A DNA stretch of 64,000 nucleotides from Streptomyces sp. Isolate_45 (GCF_024721315.2 NZ_JANFAK020000002.1:1-64000); one strand, 5' to 3'. Shown: positions 43,976 to 52,780, counted from the stretch's first letter. A program made the numbers and translations. The notes: generated by a model not told the origin, from the sequence alone.

Positions 43976-44071
43976 TCAACAGCCGTGCGTACGGAAGCGG
44001 TCGGCCCGACACAGCATGGTCGAGACACGCAGCAGATCTACGTGACGACGCGAAACGAGGACGGGGGCCAT
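43976..44071 (-). CDS. RRHVDL-type leader peptide of the sulfonate operon
   Basis: 31 codons: MAPVLVSRRHVDLLRVSTML, then C-R-A-D and a final Cys. The SRRHVDLLRV...C pattern is the recognised actinobacterial short leader found in front of sulfur-assimilation and cysteine/methionine genes. It starts 242 bp and ends 147 bp upstream of the monooxygenase ATG on the same strand. The internal cysteine (residue 21) and terminal cysteine suggest translation-dependent sensing of charged tRNA-Cys. Too short for standard gene callers. Confidence 0.8.
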   Translation of the reverse strand: MAPVLVSRRHVDLLRVSTMLCRADRFRTHGC

Positions 44072-44855
44072 GGCCGTATCCTGTCGGCGCCGTTCGGGCA
44101 TGTGCAACCGCCGTCCGCATCCTGGACCATTCTGTTCCGCATGGCGGGACGGGGAGTGGGAGGCGGAGGTGTGCCCGGTCCGGGAGCCCCCGCGTGCGCG
44201 CGCAAGAGGCCCGGAGTGCGGTCCGCTGACGGACCGCCGGGCGCCCATCGGCTCCGGTGCGGGCAACGGGGTTCCCGTACTCGCGGCCACCTCGGCCCCG
44301 CGCCGCGCCGCCCCGGAACGCGAGGGGTGGTTCGATTAATTTCCTGTCCGCGTGGAATTCAATTGCGCCCCCGTATGCGCTCGGCGCACTTCTCGTCCCG
44401 CATTTCCTGCTCCGTCAGCCCGGATCCGGTAACGTTTGTCGGTGCGGGCCGGCGGGGAGCGCGAGGATTTCGGTTCGTGGACGAGAATCCTGAGACCATC
44501 CGTGCTGCTGCGGCGCCTGGGCGAGTACCGTTCCGCTGGCATGTTTTCGGCCAAGCTGACTGATCTTCGATCGTCGAACGCGGGTCACATAAAGACCAAT
44601 TACTGCCAGAGCGTCGCCAAGAAGCGCCGGATCCGGCCCATCGATCGCAACGTTGCCGTCGATCCGCTGCGTGCGCCCCAGGAGAATGTCCCGGCGCCAG
44701 GTCGATCCTGCGGCCATTTCCTTTCCATTGAGGTGGCCGGCGATAATTGGGTCCGCTCTTTCCGGACTTTCGCCTGGAATATTCCTCTACTCTCTAATCG
44801 TCCCCGGAGGATCGTCTTCCGGGTTCGGTCAATTCGTTTGTCCTCGGGAGGAATC
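44072..44855. other. Long divergent region, no gene assigned
   Basis: 784 bp between the sulfonate leader and the small secreted protein gene. GC content falls towards the right end. A minus-strand frame at 44415-44717 is open but has no known domain. A GGAATATTCC palindrome lies at 44776-44785, in what should be the promoter region of the next gene. Confidence 0.45.
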
Positions 44856-45137
44856 ATGAAGCGCACCCTTCGTACCCGCCTCGCCGCCGCCGCCGTGACG
44901 GCCATGGCGATGGCGGGCGCCGTGGTCATCGCGGCCCCGGCGGCCCAGGCCGCTCCCAGCGACTGCACGGCGTACCTCGCGGCCGCCGGCTACTCCAGCA
45001 CGGACACCAACCTGGCCTGCACCGTGGGGGGTTCGGGCCTGCCGGCCGACCAGCTGCTGTGCCGCCTCATCCTGATGAACGTCTCGTCGGTGCCGCCGGC
45101 CCTCGCGCAGACCGCCTGTACGCTCGCCAAGCTGTGA
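44856..45137 (+). CDS. Small secreted four-cysteine protein
   Basis: 93 residues. A clear Sec signal peptide (MKRTLRTRLAAAAVTAMAMA, then cleavage after AQA near residue 32) leaves a mature domain of about 60 residues with four cysteines (SDCTAYL, NLACTVGG, LLCRLIL, TACTLAKL), enough for two disulfides. GGGAGGAATC before the ATG is a strong ribosome site. Similar small exported proteins of unknown role are frequent in Streptomyces. A strong terminator follows. Confidence 0.85.
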   Translation: MKRTLRTRLAAAAVTAMAMAGAVVIAAPAAQAAPSDCTAYLAAAGYSSTDTNLACTVGGSGLPADQLLCRLILMNVSSVPPALAQTACTLAKL

Positions 45138-45202
45138 CGGGCCGGCCGGGCGGTTAGGCGCTGACCCGACCGGCCGGAACGGCTCGAATGATCGGCTCCA
45201 CG

Positions 45203-45235
45203 CCCTGGGAAGACGCCCGAAACGTCTTCCCAGGG
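45203..45235 (+). terminator. Strong terminator hairpin
   Basis: Perfect 12-bp arms CCCTGGGAAGAC/GTCTTCCCAGGG with a 9-nt loop, 65 bp past the stop of the four-cysteine protein gene. Confidence 0.9.
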
Positions 45236-45484
45236 CTGTGGCATGCCTGCCCACCGCCAACCCGTTCGACGCGAGCCGCAACGAATTCGGCCCGTCCACC
45301 CGCCTGTCGCCCACCGTGCTCCGGTCACGCGGTCGTGACCGAACGGGCCGAGGCCGGCGACGGCGACCACCGAGGACCAGCGGCGACCACCAATGGTCAT
45401 GGTTTGGCCATGGCTTGTTTAGCATGTCCTCCCGGTCACTACTCCGCCGCACGGCGGCGCGGCGCGAATCCTCCCGCCGGCCCC

Positions 45485-46424
45485 GTCCGCGCCGAGGTGC
45501 CGGACGTCCGGGGCGGCACCGCCTACCTGCTGGCCCGACCCTTCCACCATGACGAGACGCAGGAGGTGCGGGGCGCGGTCGTGGTCGCCGGCGATCCGGC
45601 CCACCGCATGGCCGAGCACGACCGGCTCGTCATGTCGGTACTCGTCGGAGCGGGACTGCTGACCACCCTGGCGGCCGGCACCGGCCACCTGCTCTCGGGG
45701 CGCAGCCTGCGCCCGGCGTGGGAGTCGCTGGAGGCCCAGGAGCGCACGCTCGCCGACACGGCCCACGAGCTGCGGACCCCGGTGGCGGTCATGCGCAGCT
45801 CGGTCGACGTCGCGGGCGCGGACCCCCGGGGCCTCGACCCCCATCTGCCGCGGATCCGGCGAGCCACCGAACGCCTCGCCGACGTAGTGGAGAACGTCCT
45901 CACGCGCGGCCGATTGCAGGCGGCCCATCGGGACGCGCTGCGCGCGGTGCCACTCAGGCTCGATCAATTGGTCGAGCAGACCTGCGACGAACTGTCGGCC
46001 GGTCGGCACGTCCTGACGACCTCTCTCGACGCTTCCGTCGTCACCGCGGATCCGGCTCTCGTGCGGATCGCCCGTGCGCAACCTCCTCGACAACGCCCTG
46101 CGGCACGGCCGCGTTCCCGGCGACCCCCCGGGTAGTGCGGAGGTGCACGTCATGGTCCGGGGCGCGACCGTGGTGGTGGCGGACCGGGGCCCCGGCATCG
46201 GGGCCGCCGACCTGCCCGCTCTGACGGAACGATTCCGCTCGCCCGGCGGCGGCACCGGCATCGGCCTGTCCCTGGTCTCCGAGATCGCCACCGCGCACGG
46301 CGGCGCCCTCACCGCCGACCTCCGCCCCGGAGGCGGCACGCTGGTCCGTCTCTCCCCCGACCGCCGGGACCAGCGTCCGGCCCACGGAGCGGGTCCGGTG
46401 CCCGGTCGGGGCCCCGCCTCATGA
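45485..46424 (+). pseudogene. Sensor histidine kinase, truncated and frameshifted
   Basis: Remains of an EnvZ/PhoR-type kinase. The 5' part lacks the first membrane helix, then shows part of a sensor domain, a second membrane helix (VMSVLVGAGLLTTLAAGTGH) and the H-box ADTAHELRTPVAVMRS with the His codon at 45764. After LVRIA an extra C in the run 46071-46073 shifts the frame. The +1 frame continues as VRNLLDNALRHGR (N-box), VVVADRGPGIG (G1) and GGGTGIGLSLVSEIATAHGG (G2) to 46424. No response regulator is adjacent. A single-base call error could restore the 3' frame but not the missing N-terminus. Confidence 0.8.
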
Positions 46425-46485
46425 ATTCCTCACGATCACTGGCGCAGGATGCGAACACCTCATCGCACCTCGCACTGGAGAACGT

Positions 46486-47331
46486 GTGCCGAAGCATTCC
46501 GCAACCCCCTTCCTGCGTCGCAAGTCGACCCTGGCCGCCGGCGCGACGGGCATCGTCCTGGCCGTCGGAGCGGGCCTGACCCTTTCGCAGGCCTCCGCCG
46601 GACAGAGCGCCGCCCCACGGCTCCCGGCGGCCAACGCGTCCTTCGACTACCAGATCGGGGCCGCGTACACGCCCCCGAAGGGCGTGAAAGCAGTCTCCCG
46701 CGACCGCTCCGACCGGCCCGCCCCCGGCCTGTACAACATCTGCTACGTCAACGCCTTCCAGGCCCAGCCCGATGCCCTCGGCTGGTGGCAGAAGAACCAT
46801 CCCGACCTGGTGCTGCGCGACACCGCCAAGCGTCCCGTTCTCGACGAGGGCTGGGGCGAGGCGCTCCTCGACACCTCCACGGCCGACAAGCGAAACCGGC
46901 TCGCCAGGGTCGTCGGAGACTGGATCAAGGGGTGTGCGCGCAGCGGCTTCCAGGCAGTGGAGCCCGACAATCTGGACTCCTTCTCCCGTTCCGGGGGCCG
47001 CCTGACCCAAGCGCACAACGCGGCCTTCGCGAAGCTCCTCGCCGACCGGGCACACGCCGAGGGCCTGGCCATCGGCCAGAAGAACACGGCCGAGATGCTC
47101 TCCGACCGGACGAAGATCGGCTTCGATTTCGCCGTCGCCGAGGAGTGCGGCCAGTACAACGAGTGCGGGGACTTCGCGAAGGCCTACGCCAACCGCGTGT
47201 TCGTCATCGAGTACGAGAACGCCGGCTACGACCGGGCCTGCTCCGCCTGGGGATCGAAGCTCGCGATCGTGCAGCGTGACCTCGACGTCTCCGCCGCCGG
47301 CGCGCGGGGCTACCGCTACCGCGCCTGCTGA
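46486..47331 (+). CDS. Secreted GH114-like glycoside hydrolase
   Basis: 281 residues. Signal peptide up to about residue 40 (hydrophobic core TLAAGATGIVLAVGAGLTL). The catalytic barrel fits the endo-alpha-1,4-polygalactosaminidase family (GH114): FDYQIGAAYTPP, ICYVNAFQAQPDAL, RPVLDEGWGEALLD, and the characteristic AVEPDNLDSF (157-166) with its acidic residues, then GLAIGQKN and VAEECGQYNECGDF. It would cleave amino-sugar polymers such as exopolysaccharide or biofilm matrix. GTG start with GGAG five bases before it. Monocistronic with its own terminator. Confidence 0.88.
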   Translation: MPKHSATPFLRRKSTLAAGATGIVLAVGAGLTLSQASAGQSAAPRLPAANASFDYQIGAAYTPPKGVKAVSRDRSDRPAPGLYNICYVNAFQAQPDALGWWQKNHPDLVLRDTAKRPVLDEGWGEALLDTSTADKRNRLARVVGDWIKGCARSGFQAVEPDNLDSFSRSGGRLTQAHNAAFAKLLADRAHAEGLAIGQKNTAEMLSDRTKIGFDFAVAEECGQYNECGDFAKAYANRVFVIEYENAGYDRACSAWGSKLAIVQRDLDVSAAGARGYRYRAC

Positions 47332-47335
47332 ACCG

Positions 47336-47364
47336 CGGGGCCCCCACCCCTCTCGGGGGCCCCG
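47336..47364 (+). terminator. Terminator of the GH114 gene
   Basis: Perfect 10-bp arms CGGGGCCCCC/GGGGGCCCCG with a 9-nt loop, 4 bp past the stop. Confidence 0.9.
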
Positions 47365-47474
47365 CCCCGTCACCGGAACCCGGGAACGCCGACCGCCACG
47401 CGGACGGCCCGGCCGCCCGCTTCCGGTGACGGCCCCGCCGTGGCGGGACCGGGCAGCACTACTGTGAGCCAACC

Positions 47475-47828
47475 GTGAGCACCCGTGCCCTCTACGGGAA
47501 CCGCAAGCGCCGGCCGCCGTTTCCACCGTTGCCCGCCGTGGCAGCCACCGCTCAAGCCGTCGACCTTGAAGACCTCGACCCGGGTGTACGGGGTGCCGCG
47601 GCGATCCGCGCGTGCAGCGTCTGCGCCCACCCCGTCCGGGGTGTGAACCTCCGCCAGGTCTGGATCTCACTACGGACGTCCGGCTCTGACGTTCTGCCCC
47701 TGCTGGTCAACGCCTGTTCGACGGCTTGCGCGGACGCGCTGCCCGAGCCGCCCGAGGGCTACGCCCGGATGCCGCACACGGGCGGACCGAACGTCGGCCC
47801 GCAGCCGACTCGTGAACGCCCTCGCTGA
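47475..47828 (+). CDS. Small cysteine-containing hypothetical protein
   Basis: 117 residues from a GTG. Two cysteine pairs (RACSVCAH and NACSTACADALP) could bind zinc in a ribbon-like fold, followed by a Pro-rich tail (PEPPEGYARM). The ribosome site is weak and no family is recognised; codon bias supports coding. Confidence 0.6.
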   Translation: MSTRALYGNRKRRPPFPPLPAVAATAQAVDLEDLDPGVRGAAAIRACSVCAHPVRGVNLRQVWISLRTSGSDVLPLLVNACSTACADALPEPPEGYARMPHTGGPNVGPQPTRERPR

Positions 47829-47945
47829 AGGGTGCTGCGGAAGGCGGCCACGGGCGATTCCGCGCGCGATCACGGATCGCAGCTCCCGCGGCTGCCGATG
47901 GTCGTGTTCGAGCTCCGGACGGTCACCCGGCGGGCGAGGTCGCTC

Positions 47946-48317
47946 CTACTGACGTTCCTCGATCCCGATGGCCTTCCTCAGTTCCTCGTGCGCCGTGCCG
48001 GGTTCACCCGAATGCTGTTCCAGTAGCGCGGCGGCGATGGCGTCCAGCTTGCGCTGGATGGCGTGCTCGGCCCGCCGTTCGGAGTTCTTCAGCAGGGCCA
48101 GCAGGAGCAGGGCGACGGAGGCCACGGCGTCGCCCGCCAGGTGCTGCCAGCTCTGGGACAGGTGGAGGGCGTGCACGACCACGACGTTGACCACCAGGGC
48201 CACGCACACCGTGAAGAAGACTGCCGAACTCGTGAAGTTGGAGGCCAGCTCGGCCAGCCTCTCGAACGGACCGACGCGGCCGTCCTCGTTCTTTTCGGCG
48301 GGATGTTCGAACGTCAT
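47946..48317 (-). CDS. Low-affinity iron permease-like membrane protein
   Basis: 123 residues. Two central membrane helices (SSAVFFTVCVALVVNVVVVH and DAVASVALLLLALLKNSE) followed by RRAEHAIQRKLDAIAAALLE, the pattern of the low-affinity iron permease-like family, which is widespread in actinobacteria and not proven to move iron. ATG 48317 was chosen by analogy; ATG codons at 48329 and 48326 would add three or four residues. Confidence 0.82.
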   Translation of the reverse strand: MTFEHPAEKNEDGRVGPFERLAELASNFTSSAVFFTVCVALVVNVVVVHALHLSQSWQHLAGDAVASVALLLLALLKNSERRAEHAIQRKLDAIAAALLEQHSGEPGTAHEELRKAIGIEERQ

Positions 48318-48489
48318 GCCGAGCATCATCCCTTGTTCGACCACAGGTGAGACCGTGCCGGGCCGTACGGGATCAGCCGATTCCGGGGTCCACACGTCCG
48401 GGCGCCCGTACGCGGTCGTGGGGCACCGGCACCCGGCCGACGGGCCACCCGCCGGCTCCACCACCGCTACGCGACGCGGGGAACGCGGT

Positions 48490-49776
48490 CTACACGGCGG
48501 CCCCCTGAACGGGGATCCGGGATTCCGGGTGCTCAGGATCATCGGGCGGCGCGACGGCACGCAGCGCCGCCTCGACCCGCCGGTTGGTGGTCATGGTCGA
48601 TGTGACGGCGGTCATGGTGAGGAGGAGTGCGGCGGCGGCGTAGAGCGGGGTGCGTACGTCGTACGTGGTGGCCAGCCAGCCGCCGAGGAAGGCGCCGAAC
48701 GGGGCGGCGCACATGGCGAGCATGCGGGAGGTGGAGGCGACGCGACCCATCAGCCGGGCCGGGACGATCGCCTGCCGGAGGGAGGGCGCGAGCACCATCG
48801 TGGCGCCCATGCCCGCCCCGCATACGGCGAGCGCGAGCCCGGCCACGTACGGGTTCGGGGCGGCGGCAAGCCCCAGGATGGCAACCCCCTCGACCGCTGC
48901 CGTGCAGGTCAGCGCAGTACCGGTGCCGAGTCGTCGGCCGAGGAAGGAGGCGACTCCCGCGCCGAGCAGGCCGCCGGTGGCCTCCGCCGTCAGGAGCAGG
49001 CCGAAGCCGAAGGTGTCGATGCCGAGGCGGTCGTGCGCGAAGAGGGCGAGTACGGTCTCCACCGCGAGGAAGGCGACGTTCCCGACCGCCGGACGGAGTG
49101 CGAGCCCCAGCAGCAACCGATCCCGGAAGACGTACGAGGCCCCGGCCCTCGCCTGCCGAAGGAGCGACGCGCGGGCCTCCGGTGAGGGCCGGGGCGTGGC
49201 GGGCAGCGACCGGACGAGCAGTGCGGAGAGTGCGAACGACAGCGCGTCGAAGAGCAGCGGAACCGCCCGTCCGAACGCGAGCAGCGCACTGCCCAGGGGC
49301 GGGCCCACGAAGCCGGACGCGGTGGTCTGGGCCCCGCGCAGGCGGGAGTTGGCGCGTTCGAGGAGCGCGGGGTCACGGCCGAGGAGATCCGGCAGATAGG
49401 CCGTGGCGGCCGTGTCGAAGAAGAGTCCGCCGAGGCCGAGCAGGAAGGCGACGGCGGCGAGCAGCGGAATGCTCAGCACGTCGAGCGCGGCCGCTGCCGC
49501 CGGTATCGCGAGCAGCACCGCACGCACCGCGTCCGCGACCCACATCGTGCGCCGCCGGTCCCAGCGATCCACCAGCGCACCGCCGAGCACCCCGAAGAGC
49601 AGCCACGGCAGTGTCCCGGAGGCCGTGACGACGGCGAGCGCCATCGGATCCCGCGTCAACATCAAAGCGAGTAGCGGCAGCGCGGCATGCGATACCCCGT
49701 CGCCGAGCGAGGACACCGTCTGCGCGGTCCACAGCCGTCCGAACCCGGCCGGCAACTTCGTCATTCCTCGGGTCAC
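48490..49776 (-). CDS. MFS transporter, antibiotic exporter-like
   Basis: 428 residues, twelve predicted membrane helices, MFS fold of the type seen in macrolide or multidrug exporters. Marks include LWTAQTVSSLGDGVSHAALP at the start and the loop motif GGALVDRWDRRRTMW. The GTG start overlaps the regulator stop (GTGA), which means co-translation with the ArsR-like regulator gene. A second start (ATG 49764) is possible. Substrate unknown. Confidence 0.92.
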   Translation of the reverse strand: MTRGMTKLPAGFGRLWTAQTVSSLGDGVSHAALPLLALMLTRDPMALAVVTASGTLPWLLFGVLGGALVDRWDRRRTMWVADAVRAVLLAIPAAAAALDVLSIPLLAAVAFLLGLGGLFFDTAATAYLPDLLGRDPALLERANSRLRGAQTTASGFVGPPLGSALLAFGRAVPLLFDALSFALSALLVRSLPATPRPSPEARASLLRQARAGASYVFRDRLLLGLALRPAVGNVAFLAVETVLALFAHDRLGIDTFGFGLLLTAEATGGLLGAGVASFLGRRLGTGTALTCTAAVEGVAILGLAAAPNPYVAGLALAVCGAGMGATMVLAPSLRQAIVPARLMGRVASTSRMLAMCAAPFGAFLGGWLATTYDVRTPLYAAAALLLTMTAVTSTMTTNRRVEAALRAVAPPDDPEHPESRIPVQGAAV

Positions 49777-50312
49777 TTGGCGTCCCCCTCGGCCTGCTCA
49801 CGCCGTGCCGGGTGGAACAGCGCGAAGACGAGCGAGGCGTCCGGCAGTGAGGGATCGGACAGTTCCCGGTACTCGTCCGCCAGTGCCTGCAGCCGCGCCC
49901 CCAACTCCGCGAACTGCTCCTCGGTGAGGCGCAGATGAGCCATCCGTACGTGTCGCTCGCCATCCACCGGCGATGCCTCCAGGTCCGCCACCGCGTGCCG
50001 CATCAGCACGTCCGGCCCTCCCTCGCCCGGATCCGGCAGCGCGATCGACCGCGCGGCCATCGCGTAGTACCGCTCGGTGACCCCCCGGACCTTTCGCGTC
50101 CGCACCACCTTCACCAGGCCGGCCCGTTCGAGGAGTCGTACGTGGTAGCTGGAACTCCCCTTCGCGAGGCCCACCCGCTCGGCGATCTGCGTGATCGTCG
50201 CGGGCTCGAAGCGGAGCACGGCCATGATCCGGTGGCGGGTGAGATTGGAAACGGCGCGCAGCTGCTCGTCGGTGGTGACGTGGAACGTCTCGGGAAGGTC
50301 ATCGGTAGGCAT
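49773..50312 (-). CDS. ArsR-like winged-helix regulator of the MFS gene
   Basis: 179 residues. The HTH spans about 20-85 (VSNLTRHRIMAVLRFEPATI, then QIAERVGLAKGSSSYHVRLL). The C-terminal part is helical. No metal-binding cysteines are visible, so the signal is probably an organic ligand. The ATG follows GGGGAC, and a perfect 12-bp inverted repeat lies immediately upstream, indicating autorepression. Co-translated with the exporter gene. Confidence 0.88.
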   Translation of the reverse strand: MPTDDLPETFHVTTDEQLRAVSNLTRHRIMAVLRFEPATITQIAERVGLAKGSSSYHVRLLERAGLVKVVRTRKVRGVTERYYAMAARSIALPDPGEGGPDVLMRHAVADLEASPVDGERHVRMAHLRLTEEQFAELGARLQALADEYRELSDPSLPDASLVFALFHPARREQAEGDAK

Positions 50313-50315
50313 GTC

Positions 50316-50345
50316 CCCAATGGTCAACACTTCTTGACCATTGGG
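50316..50345. promoter_or_regulatory. Operator of the ArsR-MFS operon
   Basis: Perfect 12-bp arms CCCAATGGTCAA and TTGACCATTGGG around a 6-bp spacer, 3 bp before the ATG of the regulator. The site overlaps the ribosome-binding region, consistent with repression. Confidence 0.75.
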
Positions 50346-50491
50346 CAAGGGGTTTTCCTCGGACTTCCGGAATTGGTTGTCAGGGTGGTGAGGTCTCCGT
50401 TCCTCCCTACTGGTAGCTTCTACAGAGTTGTAGAAACATGATGGGTTCGGGCACCGGCCCGATACCGCCGTTCGAGGATTACGGAGTGGGC

Positions 50492-50947
50492 ATGGCACTG
50501 TGGGACCGGATCAAGGAATCCGCATCGACGATGCAGACCCAGCTGGTGGCGAAGAAGAACGACCTCAAGAGCGGTGCGTTCCGCGACGCGAGCATGGCGA
50601 TGTGCGCTCTGGTCGCCGCGGCCGACGGCACCATCGACCCTTCCGAACGCCGCCGGGTGGCACAACTCATCGCCAACAACGAGGTGTTGCAGAACTTTGA
50701 CGCCGTCGACCTTCAGCGTCGCTTCGACGCGAACCTCGACAAGTTGGCGGCGGACTTCGACTTCGGCAAGGTCGCCGTCCTGCAAGAGGTCGCCAAGGCC
50801 AAGAAGAAGCCCGCCGAGGCCCGCGCGGTCATCCAGATCGGCATCGTCATCGGCGGCGCGGACGGCGACTTCGACAAGACCGAGCAGGCCGTCGTACGAG
50901 AGGCCTGCTACATCCTCGACCTGCCGCCCCACGAATTCGACCTCTGA
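50492..50947 (+). CDS. terB: TerB family tellurite resistance protein
   Basis: 151 residues, the usual TerB length. Seven-helix acidic protein with the conserved DASMAMCALVAAADGTIDPS and a second related helix pair IQIGIVIGGADGDFDKTEQA, both carrying Asp/Glu clusters thought to bind metal. ATG 50492 with GGAG seven bases before gives the standard N-terminus MALWDRIKES. TerB normally works with TerD and TerC proteins at the membrane in chemical-stress and phage-related systems; no other ter gene is here. Confidence 0.92.
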   Translation: MALWDRIKESASTMQTQLVAKKNDLKSGAFRDASMAMCALVAAADGTIDPSERRRVAQLIANNEVLQNFDAVDLQRRFDANLDKLAADFDFGKVAVLQEVAKAKKKPAEARAVIQIGIVIGGADGDFDKTEQAVVREACYILDLPPHEFDL

Positions 50948-51041
50948 GCACAGGAGAACGAAGGCCCGCGTCGCACACCGGGCATGGGAAACAGGTGGGG
51001 GCCGTCTTCGGACGCGTCGAGGCCCCCGCCCGACCCCCGGC

Positions 51042-51067
51042 CCCCGGCCCCGCTGTAGGGGCCGGGG
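51042..51067. terminator. Bidirectional terminator
   Basis: Perfect 10-bp arms CCCCGGCCCC/GGGGCCGGGG with a 6-nt loop, between the convergent terB and M56 peptidase genes. Confidence 0.85.
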
Positions 51068-51077
51068 ACCGCGCTCC

Positions 51078-52007
51078 TTACAGCGGGGTCGCGGCCTTGA
51101 GGACGAAGAACAGCGTGATCGCCGAGTTCGCCGACGACAGGGCGGAGGCGGCCGTACCGGCGGCAGCGCCCCACACGGCGAGACCCGCGGCCGTGAAGAC
51201 CGGCGGCCGGCGCGACGCCGCCGGCCCAGGAGCCAAAAGCGCGGCCACCCGCCGCGGCAGCGGACCCGCCGCAGCGAAGTGCGCGAGGGCCCGGCCGGGA
51301 GCACTCACCCGTACCAGAGCCGCCTTGGCCACGGCCCGGGCAACACCACGACGGCTCCCCGTCACCGACGCCGCCTCCTCGTCGGCCCACCGCTCGGTGG
51401 TGTAGGCGACCGACGCGTACAAAGGACGCAGGAACGGATTGGCGCACGCCGCCAGCCGCGCGGCCAACAGGAACCGGTGGTGACGGGCGTCCAGATGGGC
51501 CCGCTCGTGAGCGAACAGGGCCCGCCGCTCAGGCCCGTCGAGTTCCGCCAACATGCCGGTGCTCACCACGATCCGATCACGCCGTCCGGGCAACGCGAAG
51601 GCGAAGGCCGCGTCGTCGGGCAGTACGGCCACAGTCCGGTCCGGCAGGGAGGCAAGAGCGCGCCGGGCCACACGCCACACGTGGAAGTGGTGCCACGTGA
51701 TCGACGCGCAGCCGGCGAGAGCGCCGAGCAACACGGGGATGGCCACCTTCCCCGCGACCTCGTCGTACGGCAACGCCGCGCGCACCTCCGGATCGGACCA
51801 ACCGTCGGGCAGAGGGTTCCCGGGCAACTGCGCGGTCCCGACGACCATCAGCAACGCCAGGCACAGCGTGCTGCACGCCGCCAGAACGACCGCGATGGCG
51901 GTCAGCAGCCGGGTCGCGCTCCGCGGATGGAGATGGTGCTCGGCCAGCCGGGCGATGGGCCACGCGGTGAGCGGCAGCACCAAGGGCAGGAAGACGAAGA
52001 CCCCCAT
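51078..52007 (-). CDS. M56 family membrane metallopeptidase (BlaR1-like without sensor)
   Basis: 309 residues. Three or four membrane helices and a cytoplasmic zinc protease site HERAH (167-171) with a downstream Glu in ERWADEEA. The penicillin-binding sensor domain of true BlaR1 is absent, as is usual for the Streptomyces M56 proteins paired with BlaI regulators. It likely cleaves its partner repressor or another protein on an envelope signal. Starts 6 bp after the BlaI-type gene; co-transcribed. Confidence 0.9.
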   Translation of the reverse strand: MGVFVFLPLVLPLTAWPIARLAEHHLHPRSATRLLTAIAVVLAACSTLCLALLMVVGTAQLPGNPLPDGWSDPEVRAALPYDEVAGKVAIPVLLGALAGCASITWHHFHVWRVARRALASLPDRTVAVLPDDAAFAFALPGRRDRIVVSTGMLAELDGPERRALFAHERAHLDARHHRFLLAARLAACANPFLRPLYASVAYTTERWADEEAASVTGSRRGVARAVAKAALVRVSAPGRALAHFAAAGPLPRRVAALLAPGPAASRRPPVFTAAGLAVWGAAAGTAASALSSANSAITLFFVLKAATPL

Positions 52008-52013
52008 CGGAGT

Positions 52014-52415
52014 TCAGCGCTCTCCCTCTTCGTCCACCTGCGCGAGCAAACCCCGCAGCAGGTCCTCGTCACCGGGGGACAACGACGTGACGAAACTCGC
52101 CAGCACCGCCTCCCGGTCGGCCTCGCCGTCCAGGACCTTGCGCATCCGCAGCGCCGCGAGCCCCGCCTCGTCGGCCACCCGCACCCACTCGAAGGAGCGA
52201 CCGGCGCGCGCACGCTCCACGGCCCCCTTGGCGTGCAGGCGGGTCAGGATCGTGAAGACCGTCGTGTAAGCCAACCCGCCGGGCAGGCGCTCCTGCACCC
52301 ACGCGACGGGCACCGGCCCCGGGGCGGTACCGAGCACGGCAAGAACCTGCGCCTCCAACTCGCCCTGCCCCCGCCGCGAGGGCGATGCGCCGTCCTTACT
52401 GTGCCGGGCCATCAT
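52014..52415 (-). CDS. BlaI/MecI/CopY family repressor
   Basis: 133 residues. Winged helix domain with RGQGELEAQVLAVLGTAPGP, then VAWVQERLPGGLAYTTVFTI and LTRLHAKGAVER; short dimerisation tail. ATG 52415 has GGAGG eight bases before; an ATG one codon later is possible. First gene of the pair with the M56 peptidase, which would inactivate it. No beta-lactamase gene is adjacent, so the target is unclear. Confidence 0.9.
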   Translation of the reverse strand: MMARHSKDGASPSRRGQGELEAQVLAVLGTAPGPVPVAWVQERLPGGLAYTTVFTILTRLHAKGAVERARAGRSFEWVRVADEAGLAALRMRKVLDGEADREAVLASFVTSLSPGDEDLLRGLLAQVDEEGER

Positions 52416-52467
52416 GCTCAAGCCTCCCGTCCGGGGTATCGAGGTCTCAGGTGAAGTGCCCTTCATC

Positions 52468-52478
52468 GTACTGAGTAC
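52468..52478. promoter_or_regulatory. Candidate BlaI operator
   Basis: GTACTGAGTAC, a perfect 5-1-5 palindrome 53 bp upstream of the BlaI-type start. The TACT/AGTA halves resemble known BlaI half-sites. Confidence 0.5.
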
Positions 52479-52780
52479 CGAGCGCCACGCAGCTCAGAGC
52501 CCTCCCGGCCTCACCGAACCGAACCTGCCGGGCCCGCACCCTCCGGATCCTCGAAGTTCCGCTCGCCGAAGGGGACCGTTGCCGGCCCCACGTCCCACCG
52601 ACGGCCGCGCCCCGTGCTCCACGGCATCCATGCCCGCCATGGGCGAGAGGAAGCCGCTCCTGACCGCGTTCAGCGCCCCCATCCAGCGGTATCCGGCCGG
52701 CCCGGGGCACCGCGCTCCTCGCCACCGCGCCGGACCGGGCACCGTTCACGTGACCCGACCGGCCGCACGCGGAGCCCGGG
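52479..52780. other. Intergenic region
   Basis: 302 bp without a supported gene between the BlaI promoter and the end of the membrane protein gene on the same strand. Confidence 0.4.

Noticed and set aside
44415..44717. 100-codon minus-strand frame
   Set aside because: No recognisable family, weak start, and lies in the probable promoter region of a divergent gene.
50492..50947. TerB considered as part of a tellurite/phage-defence cluster
   Set aside because: No TerC, TerD, TerY or related genes are adjacent; the VWA protein is 15 kb away and no link is visible.
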